Under the pieces are notes generated by a model, which worked only from the letters and a program-made list of their open reading frames with translations, searched no databases and was not told the DNA's origin. A DNA stretch of 64,000 nt from CAYJBH01 sp964371365. Lineage in GTDB: Bacteria; Bacillota; Clostridia; Oscillospirales; Ruminococcaceae. The stretch is from NCBI GenBank assembly GCA_964371365.1, contig CAYJMO010000002.1, positions 1 to 64,000 of the forward strand, in the 5' to 3' direction. Made by a program: the position numbers and the translations under genes. Below, piece by piece: positions 1 through 8,771 of the stretch; positions within the stretch are counted from its first letter, which is position 1, and each line of letters starts with the position of its first letter.

Positions 1-13
1 TATAGTCTTTCAG

Positions 14-57
14 CCCCATCTTTACACTTTTATCTGTGTAGAGATGGGGTGTTTTTT
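14..57 (+). terminator. intrinsic terminator of an upstream gene
   Basis: Arms at 14-27 and 36-49 pair over 14 positions with one G-U pair, loop 28-35, followed by TGTTTTTT. It ends a transcript entering from the left of the window. Confidence 0.85.
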
Positions 58-84
58 AGGTTGAGGGACTATTAGTCATCCAAC

Positions 85-113
85 TTGACATAGTTTTAAT
101 TAAATGCTATTAT
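85..113 (+). promoter_or_regulatory. sigma-A type promoter for the 154 gene
   Basis: TTGACA (85-90), 17-bp spacer, TATTAT (108-113), with a TG extended -10 at 105-106. It lies between the terminator and the TTG start at 154. Confidence 0.7.
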
Positions 114-153
114 CATAACGATAGTGATGTAGTCTTATTGGGGGTATAGCAAG

Positions 154-2130
154 TTGCTTTTATCCGTTCTCGGCGTCAATATGTTTGCCGTTTTTTTAAA
201 TGACAGGTTGCGAATAAAACCTGCTGTCTCACTGCTTGCCTCGTTGATGTTTGCGGTGAGTATAACATCGCTTTTTTCCTTGGTAGGTAGATACGGGCTC
301 TTTATATCCACACTGCTCTATTTTATCTTTGGTGTGATTTTGTTCACCCTTACCGCGATTAAGAACAAAGGGATTAGCGGATACTTCTGTGTTGCCGTAA
401 AGATGGTCAATCTTGCGGCGGTTTTGTTTTGGCTGATCTATGCAATCCGCCAGCCTCTTTTTTACTATTGGGATGAATACTCGTTTTGGGGTGCTGCCGC
501 CAAGGTTACAAAGGAACTCGGGGCGCTTTACACCTATACACCTCACATCCTTACCCACCTTAACAGCATACCGCCAACCTCCTCGATACTGTCCTATATC
601 CTGCAATTTTTCAGCCCGGAATTTTATGAGTACGGCCTGCATTTTGCCTATGCATTCGCCGCGCTCGTCGTCTTCGGCGCTGTCGCTGAAATCGTAGAAA
701 GCCATACCGAAAAAAGATTTTTAACGCCCGTCATCTTCCTTGTTTTGATGATGAGTGTTTTTCTGCAGACCTATCACGGAGCCTCACAAAATTATTCCTC
801 CCAGTCCTATGCATACGGCACGGCGATGTCGGACTTTACCATAGCAATTCTCGCGCTTGCTACCTTGGCTCTATATTTTTCCGATCGCAGTCGCCTTTTT
901 TACCTACTCGGTCTTGCCCCTCTTGTGCTTATCAAAAATGTCGGCATTGTTTTTGCCGTATTAGTGGTAGGCGTTATCTACTCCTTTGAGTTTTTTGCAA
1001 GATGCAAAAGTTTCTCGAGGGTTGTTATCGGTTTACTGCTCGGCATAGTCCTCACTGTCGGTACCTACTATGCGTGGAGTATGCATGGTGATGCTACACT
1101 ACAGCGAAACGCCGACTCGTTACAAAACGGCGAGGCAATGTTGCAACGGCATGAGCTGGAATATTATCAAAACCCTACCGACGACAACTTGGATGAACCG
1201 GCGATACCGCAAGGGAGTGCCCCCTCTGCGGCCTCCTCCGACAGCATCATAGTGACCATAGTCAATTCCATTTTCTTTGAGGAGTTGAGAACCGCCCGTC
1301 AGGTTGAGGTTTTGAATGAGATAAAAACACAGTTTTTCACATCCATAACCATTGCCGGCGTAAAAGACTATCTGCTTCTACTCGGTATTATCATGTTGGG
1401 AATCCTGTCCACAGTTTTGATGCCAAAAAAATATCGTATAGCATTTATAGTGGCAAATATCGGATTTATCGCCGGTCTGTACCTATACATCCATTCCATA
1501 AGCTATTTTATCTCCGGTTTTGGTGATGGGATGGTGGAATATCCGAGATACACAATGCCCTACTACTATACATTTATCTATTTTAACTTTGTAGTATTTA
1601 TAGTTACGATAATCAAACGATTTTTCAAGGCATCGCTCGCCCTGATTTCGGTGTTGGTGTGTTATCTCATTGTCAATCTTTTATACATAGGGGCTGACAA
1701 CACCTTTATTGCCGCACCGGAAAATGCGTACACCCCTGTATTATTGGAGAAAACAGCGATTGAGCGTTATGGTGAGATAGACGGTAGAGTGCTTATGATC
1801 GCGGATAGGTTTGAGGATTATCACTATATGACCAACATGCACATATTCTTCCCCACCGTGGTCAACTATAATGATTATACGGCAGGATACGATTTTTCCC
1901 TTGGTTTTAGTAACGAGGATATGGTGGAACAGGACATCATTCACCACTTCAACATCGCAACCGACGAGGAGTTTATAGTTATATTCAAAGAAAACTTTGA
2001 CTATCTCTATATCTCACATCCACAGGGTGAGTTTGTAAATTCCTATAGCACCCTTTTCCGCGAAGAGATAAAGAACAACACCCTATATATCCTTGACGAG
2101 GAGGGGATGTTTGTGGAGGTGACAGCATGA
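154..2130 (+). CDS. GT-C-like multi-pass membrane protein
   Basis: Predicted 658-residue integral membrane protein with about ten or more hydrophobic segments. After the first membrane segments it carries YYWDEYSFWG (W106-D107-E108). An acidic pair in the first long outer loop is typical of GT-C glycosyltransferases that use lipid-linked sugars, so a role in building an envelope glycan is inferred. A hydrophilic stretch near residues 315-365 and a soluble C-terminal part (about 530-658) follow. The TTG start is about 10 nt after GGGGG and just downstream of a good promoter. The gene overlaps the next one by ATGA, so the two are probably co-translated. Substrate and exact family are not recognised. 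Confidence 0.6.
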   Translation: MLLSVLGVNMFAVFLNDRLRIKPAVSLLASLMFAVSITSLFSLVGRYGLFISTLLYFIFGVILFTLTAIKNKGISGYFCVAVKMVNLAAVLFWLIYAIRQPLFYYWDEYSFWGAAAKVTKELGALYTYTPHILTHLNSIPPTSSILSYILQFFSPEFYEYGLHFAYAFAALVVFGAVAEIVESHTEKRFLTPVIFLVLMMSVFLQTYHGASQNYSSQSYAYGTAMSDFTIAILALATLALYFSDRSRLFYLLGLAPLVLIKNVGIVFAVLVVGVIYSFEFFARCKSFSRVVIGLLLGIVLTVGTYYAWSMHGDATLQRNADSLQNGEAMLQRHELEYYQNPTDDNLDEPAIPQGSAPSAASSDSIIVTIVNSIFFEELRTARQVEVLNEIKTQFFTSITIAGVKDYLLLLGIIMLGILSTVLMPKKYRIAFIVANIGFIAGLYLYIHSISYFISGFGDGMVEYPRYTMPYYYTFIYFNFVVFIVTIIKRFFKASLALISVLVCYLIVNLLYIGADNTFIAAPENAYTPVLLEKTAIERYGEIDGRVLMIADRFEDYHYMTNMHIFFPTVVNYNDYTAGYDFSLGFSNEDMVEQDIIHHFNIATDEEFIVIFKENFDYLYISHPQGEFVNSYSTLFREEIKNNTLYILDEEGMFVEVTA

Positions 2131-2726
2131 TAGGATTTATTAAACGATTCCCCATATTGTCCGCCATACTGTTCGCCGTTGCGCTCATGTCACTCTACCA
2201 CCTTGCAATCGGGGCGATTTCTATATTTGGGCTCACAAACGAAAGTCTTGCGGTTGACGATTTTGATCTTGTCACACTTGAGGTGGTGGACGAGGACACC
2301 GTTATCACCGAGACGGGCGATAGCCAGATGCACCTGAGCTCAGATGCGCTTAACCTATATGTAAAGTGCGATTTTTCCTACGACCCGGGGGAATTTGTCG
2401 TTTTTTATCAGAATGACCTTGACAAGGACTTTTCCGCCGACAAGATTGTCTATAGTCGCAACGAGGGTGATTATTATGTCTTTAATCTTCCGTTTGGTAC
2501 CAAAAAAATTCGATTAGATATCGGAATTTTCGCCTCGGTCACGGTCGACTTTGATGAAATTACACTCAATAAGCTAACCCCCGTAACCCTTTTTCGGCTT
2601 TCCACATCTTCCATCTTTTATGCACTGTTGATATCCCTTGTCGCCTCCTGTATATTTATGAGCATCGATAGTTGGAAAGGTTTTATCTCCAAATGCATCT
2701 ATCATTTTCGTACAAAAAAACGGTAA
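2127..2726 (+). CDS. small membrane protein, partner of the GT-C-like protein
   Basis: A 199-residue protein with one hydrophobic segment near the N terminus (about 10-33), a probably extracytoplasmic beta-rich acidic domain (about 40-160) and a second hydrophobic segment (about 163-185) before a basic tail. The ATG overlaps the stop of the preceding gene as ATGA. No family recognised. The coupling suggests it works with the upstream membrane protein, for example as an accessory subunit; this is inference from position only. Confidence 0.55.
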   Translation: MIGFIKRFPILSAILFAVALMSLYHLAIGAISIFGLTNESLAVDDFDLVTLEVVDEDTVITETGDSQMHLSSDALNLYVKCDFSYDPGEFVVFYQNDLDKDFSADKIVYSRNEGDYYVFNLPFGTKKIRLDIGIFASVTVDFDEITLNKLTPVTLFRLSTSSIFYALLISLVASCIFMSIDSWKGFISKCIYHFRTKKR

Positions 2727-2740
2727 AAATGCGTTTTTCA

Positions 2741-2865
2741 GGCTGTCGAAAAAGCTCGACAGCCCCGAGAGTGGATGCATCCCCTCTCGGTACCCTCCCC
2801 TACAAATGGCTTTGCAAAGCCATTTGTCGAAGGTCAAATTCGCCGCGCATGTCACCGAATTTGAC
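2741..2865. repeat. cluster of four consecutive palindromes
   Basis: Four hairpin-forming palindromes lie head to tail. (1) 9-bp arms 2741-2749 / 2756-2764. (2) 2765-2790, two 13-nt halves with one mismatch, centred on GGATGCATCC. (3) 2802-2827, a perfect 26-bp palindrome with half-site ACAAATGGCTTTG. (4) 10-bp arms 2833-2842 / 2856-2865. The first may act as terminator for the 154-2726 pair, but no T-run follows it. The rest resembles a non-coding interspersed repeat. The 339-nt space 2727-3065 otherwise holds only the promoter at 2938. Confidence 0.75.
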
Positions 2866-2937
2866 ATTTTAAGGGATTTACAGGTTTTTTTGACATTCCG
2901 AAAAATGTATTTTTTTATATTTTTTTTAGTTTACCTA

Positions 2938-2966
2938 TTGCATTTAACAAATTTTTTGTGTAAAAT
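2938..2966 (+). promoter_or_regulatory. promoter for the CdaR-type regulator
   Basis: TTGCAT (2938-2943), 17-bp spacer, TAAAAT (2961-2966), in a very A/T-rich stretch 100 nt upstream of the ATG at 3066. Confidence 0.55.
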
Positions 2967-3065
2967 AGATATTAAAGGAATTAAAATTAAGCAATATGTA
3001 CAAAATTTTTATATATAGGAAGCAAAGCATAAAGGTGTATAGCCGGAAAGGAAGAAGAGAGTTTT

Positions 3066-4133
3066 ATGTCTACTAAACTTTTTCAGGAAGTCATTGTTCG
3101 AATGGGCGAAGGCCTTGACCGCGAAATAGGCGTTGTTGACGAAACCGGATTGATTGTCGCCTCGACAAATACCGAGAGGTTAGGCAATGAATTCGTATTT
3201 CCTTACAATGCGAAGCACTATGTCGCTGACGATACTACGTTTGTTACTTTTGAGCTTCAAAACTCCTTAGTTTATGCCGTTTTTGTCGACGGTGAGGATT
3301 CGATCGCAACACAGTTTGCCAACATGGTGGCGGTATCGCTTGAGAGTATCTGCCAATTTCACAGCGATCGTTATGACAAAACCAGCTTTATTAAGAATGT
3401 CGTTACCGACAATATTTTGCCGGGGGATATATACGCTAAGGCGAGAGAGCTTCACTTTACCGGCGAAGTTCCGCGCATTGTCCTGCTGATACGCAGTTAC
3501 GGTGCCAACGACGGACTTGCGTATGAGGCTATCAACAACCTTTTTCCGGAAAAACAGAAGGACTTCGTCTTTACCATCTCGGAGCAGGACACCGTCCTTG
3601 TCAAGGAGACTAAGCGCGACATCGAGTCCACCGACATCGACAAGCTCGCAAGCTCAATTATCGACACCCTCGCCGATGTTCACTATATCAAGGCATCGGT
3701 CGGCATCGGTCTGCCCATCACCGGCATAAAGGAACTGGCCACCAGTTTTAAAGAGGCGCGCATGGCGCTTGAGATAGGACGCATTTTTGAAAATGAGCGC
3801 AATATCATCAACTACTCCCACCTCGGAATAGCTCGTCTTATCTATCAACTGCCCACAACCCTATGTGAAATGTTCCTGCGTGAGGTTTTTCATATAGGTA
3901 ACGTCGACAGCCTTGACAACGAGACGCTGTTTACCATCCAACGCTTTTTTGAGAACAATCTCAACGTGAGTGAGACCAGTCGCGGTCTATTTGTACACCG
4001 CAACACACTTGTCTACCGACTTGAAAAGATTAAAAAACTCACAGGTCTTGACCTGCGTGAGTTTGATGACGCTATCCTGTTTAACGTGGCATTAATGGTT
4101 AAGAAATACCTCTCGGTCACCCAGGAGCAATAA
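3066..4133 (+). CDS. CdaR/PucR-type transcriptional regulator
   Basis: 355-residue regulator. The N-terminal part (about 1-110) looks like a ligand-sensing domain, the middle (about 130-270) matches the GGDEF-like CdaR region, and the C terminus (about 285-350) is the PucR-type helix-turn-helix with HRNTLVYRLEKI. Relatives control sugar-diacid or purine use, and the ligand here is unknown. The ATG follows GGAAAGGAAG at a normal distance. It has its own promoter and sits just upstream of ftsEX, separated by a hairpin region, so it is probably its own unit. I see no evidence that it controls the division genes. Confidence 0.75.
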   Translation: MSTKLFQEVIVRMGEGLDREIGVVDETGLIVASTNTERLGNEFVFPYNAKHYVADDTTFVTFELQNSLVYAVFVDGEDSIATQFANMVAVSLESICQFHSDRYDKTSFIKNVVTDNILPGDIYAKARELHFTGEVPRIVLLIRSYGANDGLAYEAINNLFPEKQKDFVFTISEQDTVLVKETKRDIESTDIDKLASSIIDTLADVHYIKASVGIGLPITGIKELATSFKEARMALEIGRIFENERNIINYSHLGIARLIYQLPTTLCEMFLREVFHIGNVDSLDNETLFTIQRFFENNLNVSETSRGLFVHRNTLVYRLEKIKKLTGLDLREFDDAILFNVALMVKKYLSVTQEQ

Positions 4134-4139
4134 AAATCA

Positions 4140-4199
4140 CCTGTTTTTGANNNNNNNNNNTCAAAGGGTTTGTTATATCCTTTTGAAGTCGAAAACAGG
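4140..4199 (+). terminator. probable terminator interrupted by assembly gap
   Basis: CCTGTTTT (4140-4147) pairs with AAAACAGG (4192-4199). A nested pair TCAAAGG / CCTTTTGA lies at 4161-4167 and 4179-4186, and a T-rich stretch (4202-4212) follows. Ten N at 4151-4160 lie in the loop side. Long hairpins often break assemblies, which may explain the gap. Confidence 0.5.
4151..4160. other. assembly gap (10 N)
   Basis: Ten N in the intergenic region between the CdaR-type regulator and ftsE. True length unknown. No coding frame is affected. Confidence 0.95.
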
Positions 4200-4229
4200 A
4201 TGTTTCTTTTTTAGAAAGGACATACCCTA

Positions 4230-4970
4230 ATGATACATTTTAAAAATGTGCGTAAGGTCTATAACGGCAATATCGAGGCACTGCGCAACGTGAATATCGA
4301 CATAAACAAGGGCGAATTCGTCTTTGTTCTCGGCCACTCCGGCGCCGGCAAAAGTACATTTCTAAAGCTGATGCTTGCGGAGGAGCGTGCAACGGAGGGC
4401 AAGATCGAGATTAACGGTTTTGATGTCTCCAAGATAAAGCAACGTGATATCCCATACCTGCGTCGTAGCATGGGGGTGGTTTTTCAGGACTTCCGGCTGA
4501 TACCGACGCTCAACGCCTATGACAATGTAGCGTTTGCGATGCGTGTGACCAATATTCCAAACGCGCTTATAAAAAAACGTGTACCATATGTTTTAGACCT
4601 TGTCGGACTTGCCGGCAAGGCGAGAAGTTATCCCTCGCAGTTGTCCGGCGGTGAGCAACAGCGTGTCGCACTTGCGCGCGCGTTGGTACATTCACCGCCG
4701 CTTATTATTGCGGACGAGCCGACCGGTAACATCGACCCGGCATTGTCGGTCGAAATATTGGAACTGCTTCAGGCTATCAATATGGTCGGCACCACCGTGG
4801 TGGTGGTCACCCATGAACATGAACTCGTCAAGATGTTTTCAAAAAGGGTTATCCACATCGAAAAGGGTTCCATCCTCAGCGACACCATGTTGCCGCAGGA
4901 CTTTGTCTCGGAGTATGATACCCTTTCACAAAACCCGGACGATTATTTCAAGGGGGCCTCTTTACTATGA
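4230..4970 (+). CDS. ftsE: cell division ATP-binding protein FtsE
   Basis: 246-residue ABC ATPase. Walker A is GHSGAGKST (35-43), the signature is LSGGEQQRVALARAL and Walker B is LIIADEPTGNID. FtsE hydrolyses ATP on the inner face of the membrane and, with FtsX, switches on peptidoglycan hydrolases during growth and division. The ATG follows AGAAAGGA. It overlaps ftsX by ATGA and is followed directly by a coiled-coil M23 hydrolase, the expected client. Length and motifs are normal. Confidence 0.95.
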   Translation: MIHFKNVRKVYNGNIEALRNVNIDINKGEFVFVLGHSGAGKSTFLKLMLAEERATEGKIEINGFDVSKIKQRDIPYLRRSMGVVFQDFRLIPTLNAYDNVAFAMRVTNIPNALIKKRVPYVLDLVGLAGKARSYPSQLSGGEQQRVALARALVHSPPLIIADEPTGNIDPALSVEILELLQAINMVGTTVVVVTHEHELVKMFSKRVIHIEKGSILSDTMLPQDFVSEYDTLSQNPDDYFKGASLL

Positions 4971-5884
4971 CAATTTCATCATTTTTATATCTTGCACGTC
5001 AGGGTTTAATGCCCGGTAAAGGCAACCGCTTCATGAGCTTTGCCTCCATCGTGGTTCTCACCGCCTGTCTTATCATCACCGGTGTGGCGGTGCTCATCTC
5101 CGCCAATCTTAACAGTTTTGTAAACTCTATGGCGGACCAGAACGAGATTATTATCTATCTACAGGAGGGGTTGACATCCGACCAGGTGGCGGCATTCGGT
5201 CAATCGCTCGCAACAATACCTAACATCAACAGCGACGAGACAGTCTATGTCTCAAAGTTGGAAGCGCTGGAGGATCAGATAGAATACCTCGGCGAGGCGG
5301 GGGTATACCTCGAACGCTATAAAGAGGAGGAGGAAAATCCGTTCCCCGACTCCTACCGTGTCAAGGTTTTCGAGCTGGAGTCGTTGGAAGATACCACCAC
5401 CAAAATTTCCGGTATTGCGGGGATAGACTACATCTCCTCACCTACCGACATTGCAAACGTCATTGTAAGTGTGGACAGAACAGTCACCATCGCCGGTTGG
5501 GGTCTGGTCGGGGTTCTGGCATTGGTTTCTCTGGTGGTCATCGTCAATACTATACGTTTGACCGTCTTTGCCCGCCGCAAAGAGATTAATATCATGAAGT
5601 TTGTCGGTGCGACCAACGCATTTATCCGATTCCCGTTCTTTGTGGAGGGTGTTGTTATCGGCATTGTCGCCTCCGCTTTTGCATTTGGCATCATCTCCGG
5701 CGCGTATCTACTACTGCTGGATAACATGAACAGTGCCGAACTGTCCTTTTTATCTCTCATCGTGCCGAGCATAGTCCCCTATGCCGATGTTGCACTGATA
5801 CTGCTTATCGGCTTTCTTGCCGGCGGCGTTACGGTGGGCGTTATCGGTTCACAGATATCAATAAATAAGTACCTCAAGGTTTAA
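4967..5884 (+). CDS. ftsX: cell division permease-like protein FtsX
   Basis: 305 residues with the FtsX plan: an N-terminal membrane helix (about 25-50), an extracytoplasmic domain (about 55-160, with the conserved PDSYRVKVF segment) and three C-terminal helices (about 175-200, 225-250, 270-295). It passes the ATP-driven signal of FtsE across the membrane to a cell-wall hydrolase. Translationally coupled to ftsE (ATGA overlap) and 4 nt from the downstream M23 protein, which makes a three-protein module likely. Confidence 0.93.
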   Translation: MTISSFLYLARQGLMPGKGNRFMSFASIVVLTACLIITGVAVLISANLNSFVNSMADQNEIIIYLQEGLTSDQVAAFGQSLATIPNINSDETVYVSKLEALEDQIEYLGEAGVYLERYKEEEENPFPDSYRVKVFELESLEDTTTKISGIAGIDYISSPTDIANVIVSVDRTVTIAGWGLVGVLALVSLVVIVNTIRLTVFARRKEINIMKFVGATNAFIRFPFFVEGVVIGIVASAFAFGIISGAYLLLLDNMNSAELSFLSLIVPSIVPYADVALILLIGFLAGGVTVGVIGSQISINKYLKV

Positions 5885-5888
5885 GTTT

Positions 5889-7073
5889 ATGACTAAAGAA
5901 GTAAAAATTCGTATCGGGGCACTCACCGTATGCCTTTTGATGTTCACCGCATTGCTTTTGCCGCTGTTATCGTTCGATGCGTCGGCGAGTGATCTCGACG
6001 ATAAAAAAAGTGAGATGGAGTCACTCGGCGCACAGCTCGATGCACTCGAGGCTCAGATGGAACAGCTGGAGTCTGACCAGGCAGGTCAGGAGGCTGTCGC
6101 GTCAAATGCGACAGAGCAACTTGCAATTATAGCCGAGCAGACCGCAATTCTCCTTGAACAGATGACAAACAAAAGGGAGGAGATTGCAACCAAACAGCAG
6201 GAGATTGACGCTCAACTGCGCGATATTGCAAGCTCTGAGGAACTTCTCGCCGATCGTCTGCGCTCCATGTACATAACACGTGACTCCGGCGTGATGTCCA
6301 CCATACTTTCCGCCAACTCTTTTGCCGAGTTTTTGACGGCAGCGGACGCGGCGGCACGCGTTGCAGAGGCGGACAACCTACTGATTACCGAGATGGACGC
6401 CGCCTATAAGTCACTTACACTGCAAGAGGAGGCGCTCGCCACCCAGTTGCTCGATTTAGAGGAGCAGGAGCGTCAGCTCGCCGAGGCGGAGGCTAACTAT
6501 GCGTCGGTCTGGCAGGTGGCAAATAACACCATCGATCAGATTGAGGCGGACAAGGCGGCGGCGCAGGTTCAGGAAGAGATTATTTATGAACAGTACGTCG
6601 CGGCGCGAGAGAGCTATGAAGAGGCAATACGTCAGGCTAACGCCAACAGTACCGGCGTGTACGTCGGCGGTGAATACGGCTGGCCGGTGCCAAGCTCCTA
6701 TTATATCTCCAGCTATTTCGGTTGGCGTACACTGTATGGTGTCGCAGACTATCACACCGGCATTGACATTGCACGCGGTGAACTTGCAAGTATTGACGGT
6801 CACCCCATTGTGGCGGCGAACGACGGCATTGTCTCTCTTGCGGTGTGGAGTAACGTCGGATACGGCAACTATCTTATTGTCGATCACGGCGGAAACCAGT
6901 TGACATTGTACGGGCATTGCAGTAGCCTAAATGTTGCAAAGGGCGATGTTGTCACCAAAGGTCAACAGATTGCGACGGTCGGCTCCACCGGCAACTCCAC
7001 CGGACCTCACCTGCATTTTGAAATAAGGCTAAACGGCGCGATGGTCAATCCGGAGCCGTATTTGAAAAGATGA
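5889..7073 (+). CDS. coiled-coil M23 peptidoglycan hydrolase (EnvC/PcsB-like)
   Basis: 394 residues. Signal peptide or anchor at about 8-33, long coiled coil (about 35-110 and 180-255, rich in E/Q/A/L), then a C-terminal LytM/M23 domain from about 268. Zinc and catalytic residues are visible: H289 and D293 in YHTGIDIA, and H374 and H376 in GPHLHFEIR. The family cuts peptide cross-links in the wall, and coiled-coil members are activated by FtsEX. The position 4 nt after ftsX makes it the probable FtsX-controlled hydrolase. All LytM residues are kept, so it should be active rather than only an activator of the EnvC kind. Confidence 0.88.
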   Translation: MTKEVKIRIGALTVCLLMFTALLLPLLSFDASASDLDDKKSEMESLGAQLDALEAQMEQLESDQAGQEAVASNATEQLAIIAEQTAILLEQMTNKREEIATKQQEIDAQLRDIASSEELLADRLRSMYITRDSGVMSTILSANSFAEFLTAADAAARVAEADNLLITEMDAAYKSLTLQEEALATQLLDLEEQERQLAEAEANYASVWQVANNTIDQIEADKAAAQVQEEIIYEQYVAARESYEEAIRQANANSTGVYVGGEYGWPVPSSYYISSYFGWRTLYGVADYHTGIDIARGELASIDGHPIVAANDGIVSLAVWSNVGYGNYLIVDHGGNQLTLYGHCSSLNVAKGDVVTKGQQIATVGSTGNSTGPHLHFEIRLNGAMVNPEPYLKR

Positions 7074-7175
7074 CTTTTTTAGCTAAGGGCTAAGGGTTAA
7101 TGGTGAAGGACTTTTTTGCAGGTGCGACCTTTCAGCCATGTCCCTACGGTTGCAACGATGTCACGGTGATGTTAT

Positions 7176-7249
7176 AGGGGAGGGGTCTGCTCCTCTCGAC
7201 CGGATTGCACGGCTGACCATTAGAACGGGAGGAGTAGAACCCCTCCACT
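7176..7249. repeat. imperfect inverted repeat in the hydrolase/S41 spacer
   Basis: Left arm 7176-7198 and right arm 7226-7249 are near reverse complements (GGAGGGG.CT.CTCCTC, one indel and a few mismatches) around a 27-nt loop. The 266-nt spacer also has a short GCTAAGGG repeat near 7080 and a TATAAT at 7294-7299 without a clear -35. It resembles the G-rich arms of the 2741-2865 cluster, so it may belong to the same kind of interspersed element. Confidence 0.55.
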
Positions 7250-7339
7250 ACACCTACAACCGCATTCCGACAAATTCTACACCAATTTTACGATATAATC
7301 AATTAATTACAATTCATTCCGAAAGGATACAAACATTAG

Positions 7340-8764
7340 ATGACAAAAAAGATACCGATAGGTTTCGCTATAACAATAACTTTACTCGCCATGACGGCGA
7401 CAATTTCTGTAACCATGTTGGTTGCAATGAATATCTTTAATTCCACCGTTGAGGCGGTGACCGAGCGGGAGAACATGTTTGCGAAGCTCAGCGAGGTTGA
7501 CCGTGTGGTGCGAAACAACAACTTCACCGACATAAACGAACAACTGCTGATGGACACACTTTCCACCGGCTATATGGCGGGCATCTCCGACAGCTATGCG
7601 CGGTATTATACCGCCGGACAATACACAGAGTATCTTGCACTTCAAACCGGTGAAATTATCGGCATCGGCGTTGACGTTGCTCTCGATGCTACCGGATATA
7701 TGCGTGTCATTCGCGTCGTTCAGGAATCCCCTGCGGCGGAGGCGGCGATGGATGTCGGCAGTGTAATTAAAAATATCGGCGGCACCGACCTGCGAGGTCT
7801 GCCGATCGAGACGGTCAATGCACTTATGCGCGGAGCTCAGGGAAGTGAAGTGGAAATAGTTTGGCAACCTGCCGGTGCGACGGAGGACAAGACCACCATC
7901 CTGCACCGTCGTAGCTACACCCGTCCAACCATTGAGTTTAGTGCTAATTCACAGGCGACCGGGTATATTAACGTACTGCAATTCAATGAAACTCTCGCGA
8001 GCGAGTTAGACTATGCTATAAACAGTCTGCGAAACGAGGGTTCCACAGGAATTGTATTGGATCTGCGCGGGGTCACACAGACGAGGATGGACACGGTATC
8101 ACGTGTCGCAGATATATTTTTGCCTGCCGGTGACATCGCAACGCTGGAGTACGGGGACGGGTCGAGTGAGCAGATATATGTCAGCAACGCCGCCGCCATC
8201 GAGATGCCGATAGTGGTATTGGTGGACGCGACGACGATCGGTGCACCGGAACTACTCGCAATAACATTGCGTGACTTTGTGGGTGCAAGGATTGTAGGTG
8301 AAATGACGGCCGGCCTTTCCAGTGTGTCGGAGATTTTCCAACTGTCGGACGGCAGTGCGATAGAGATGACGGTTGCAAACATCGTCCCCATAGTCAGCGG
8401 TAACTATGCCGAGGCAGGTGTTCCGCTCGACTTTGAGGTCATTTTGACGGCGGAACAACAACTTTATTTTTACAACTTATCCTTTGGCGACGACCCACAG
8501 TATCTTAAGGCGGTCGAAATGCTCAACACGCTGAAGGTTGAGGAGGGCATAGAACTAACTCCGGAGGAACAGCTCACCATACCGGACGATCTTATCGGCT
8601 CTACCGTCGACGAAGTGCCGTCCGACGATAGCACAAACACAGAGCAAAGTGCAAACGAGAACGCCGATGCGACGGAGGGTGAACCCGAGACGGACGGTGC
8701 CGAGACGGATGAACCTTCAAGTTCAGTTGCAGGTGAACTTACAACTGAACTTGCTGAAGAATAG
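7340..8764 (+). CDS. S41 (CtpB-like) peptidase homologue, catalytic residues replaced
   Basis: 474 residues: N-terminal membrane anchor (about 8-32), a small helical part, a PDZ domain (about 95-170), an S41 core (about 190-385) and an acidic low-complexity tail (about 420-474). CtpB-type proteases cut secreted proteins, and their genes often sit beside ftsEX. Alignment by eye without gaps from the conserved Glu puts G301 where the catalytic Ser should be (GSASASE becomes ATTIGAPE), L326 where the Lys of FGKGTVQ should be, and S330 at the Gln position. The usual NPGG loop is also absent (GVTQT). The fold and PDZ seem intact, so a binding or scaffold role is more likely than proteolysis. RBS GAAAGGA precedes the ATG. 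Confidence 0.85.
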   Translation: MTKKIPIGFAITITLLAMTATISVTMLVAMNIFNSTVEAVTERENMFAKLSEVDRVVRNNNFTDINEQLLMDTLSTGYMAGISDSYARYYTAGQYTEYLALQTGEIIGIGVDVALDATGYMRVIRVVQESPAAEAAMDVGSVIKNIGGTDLRGLPIETVNALMRGAQGSEVEIVWQPAGATEDKTTILHRRSYTRPTIEFSANSQATGYINVLQFNETLASELDYAINSLRNEGSTGIVLDLRGVTQTRMDTVSRVADIFLPAGDIATLEYGDGSSEQIYVSNAAAIEMPIVVLVDATTIGAPELLAITLRDFVGARIVGEMTAGLSSVSEIFQLSDGSAIEMTVANIVPIVSGNYAEAGVPLDFEVILTAEQQLYFYNLSFGDDPQYLKAVEMLNTLKVEEGIELTPEEQLTIPDDLIGSTVDEVPSDDSTNTEQSANENADATEGEPETDGAETDEPSSSVAGELTTELAEE

Positions 8765-8771
8765 GAGCAAT

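Noticed and set aside
2806..3018. 70-residue open frame in the palindrome region
   Set aside because: Composition follows the A/T-rich promoter region and there is no SD; it covers palindromes and the promoter.
7138..7440. 100-residue open frame before the S41 gene
   Set aside because: It runs through the inverted repeat, has no SD, and overlaps the S41 start in another frame.
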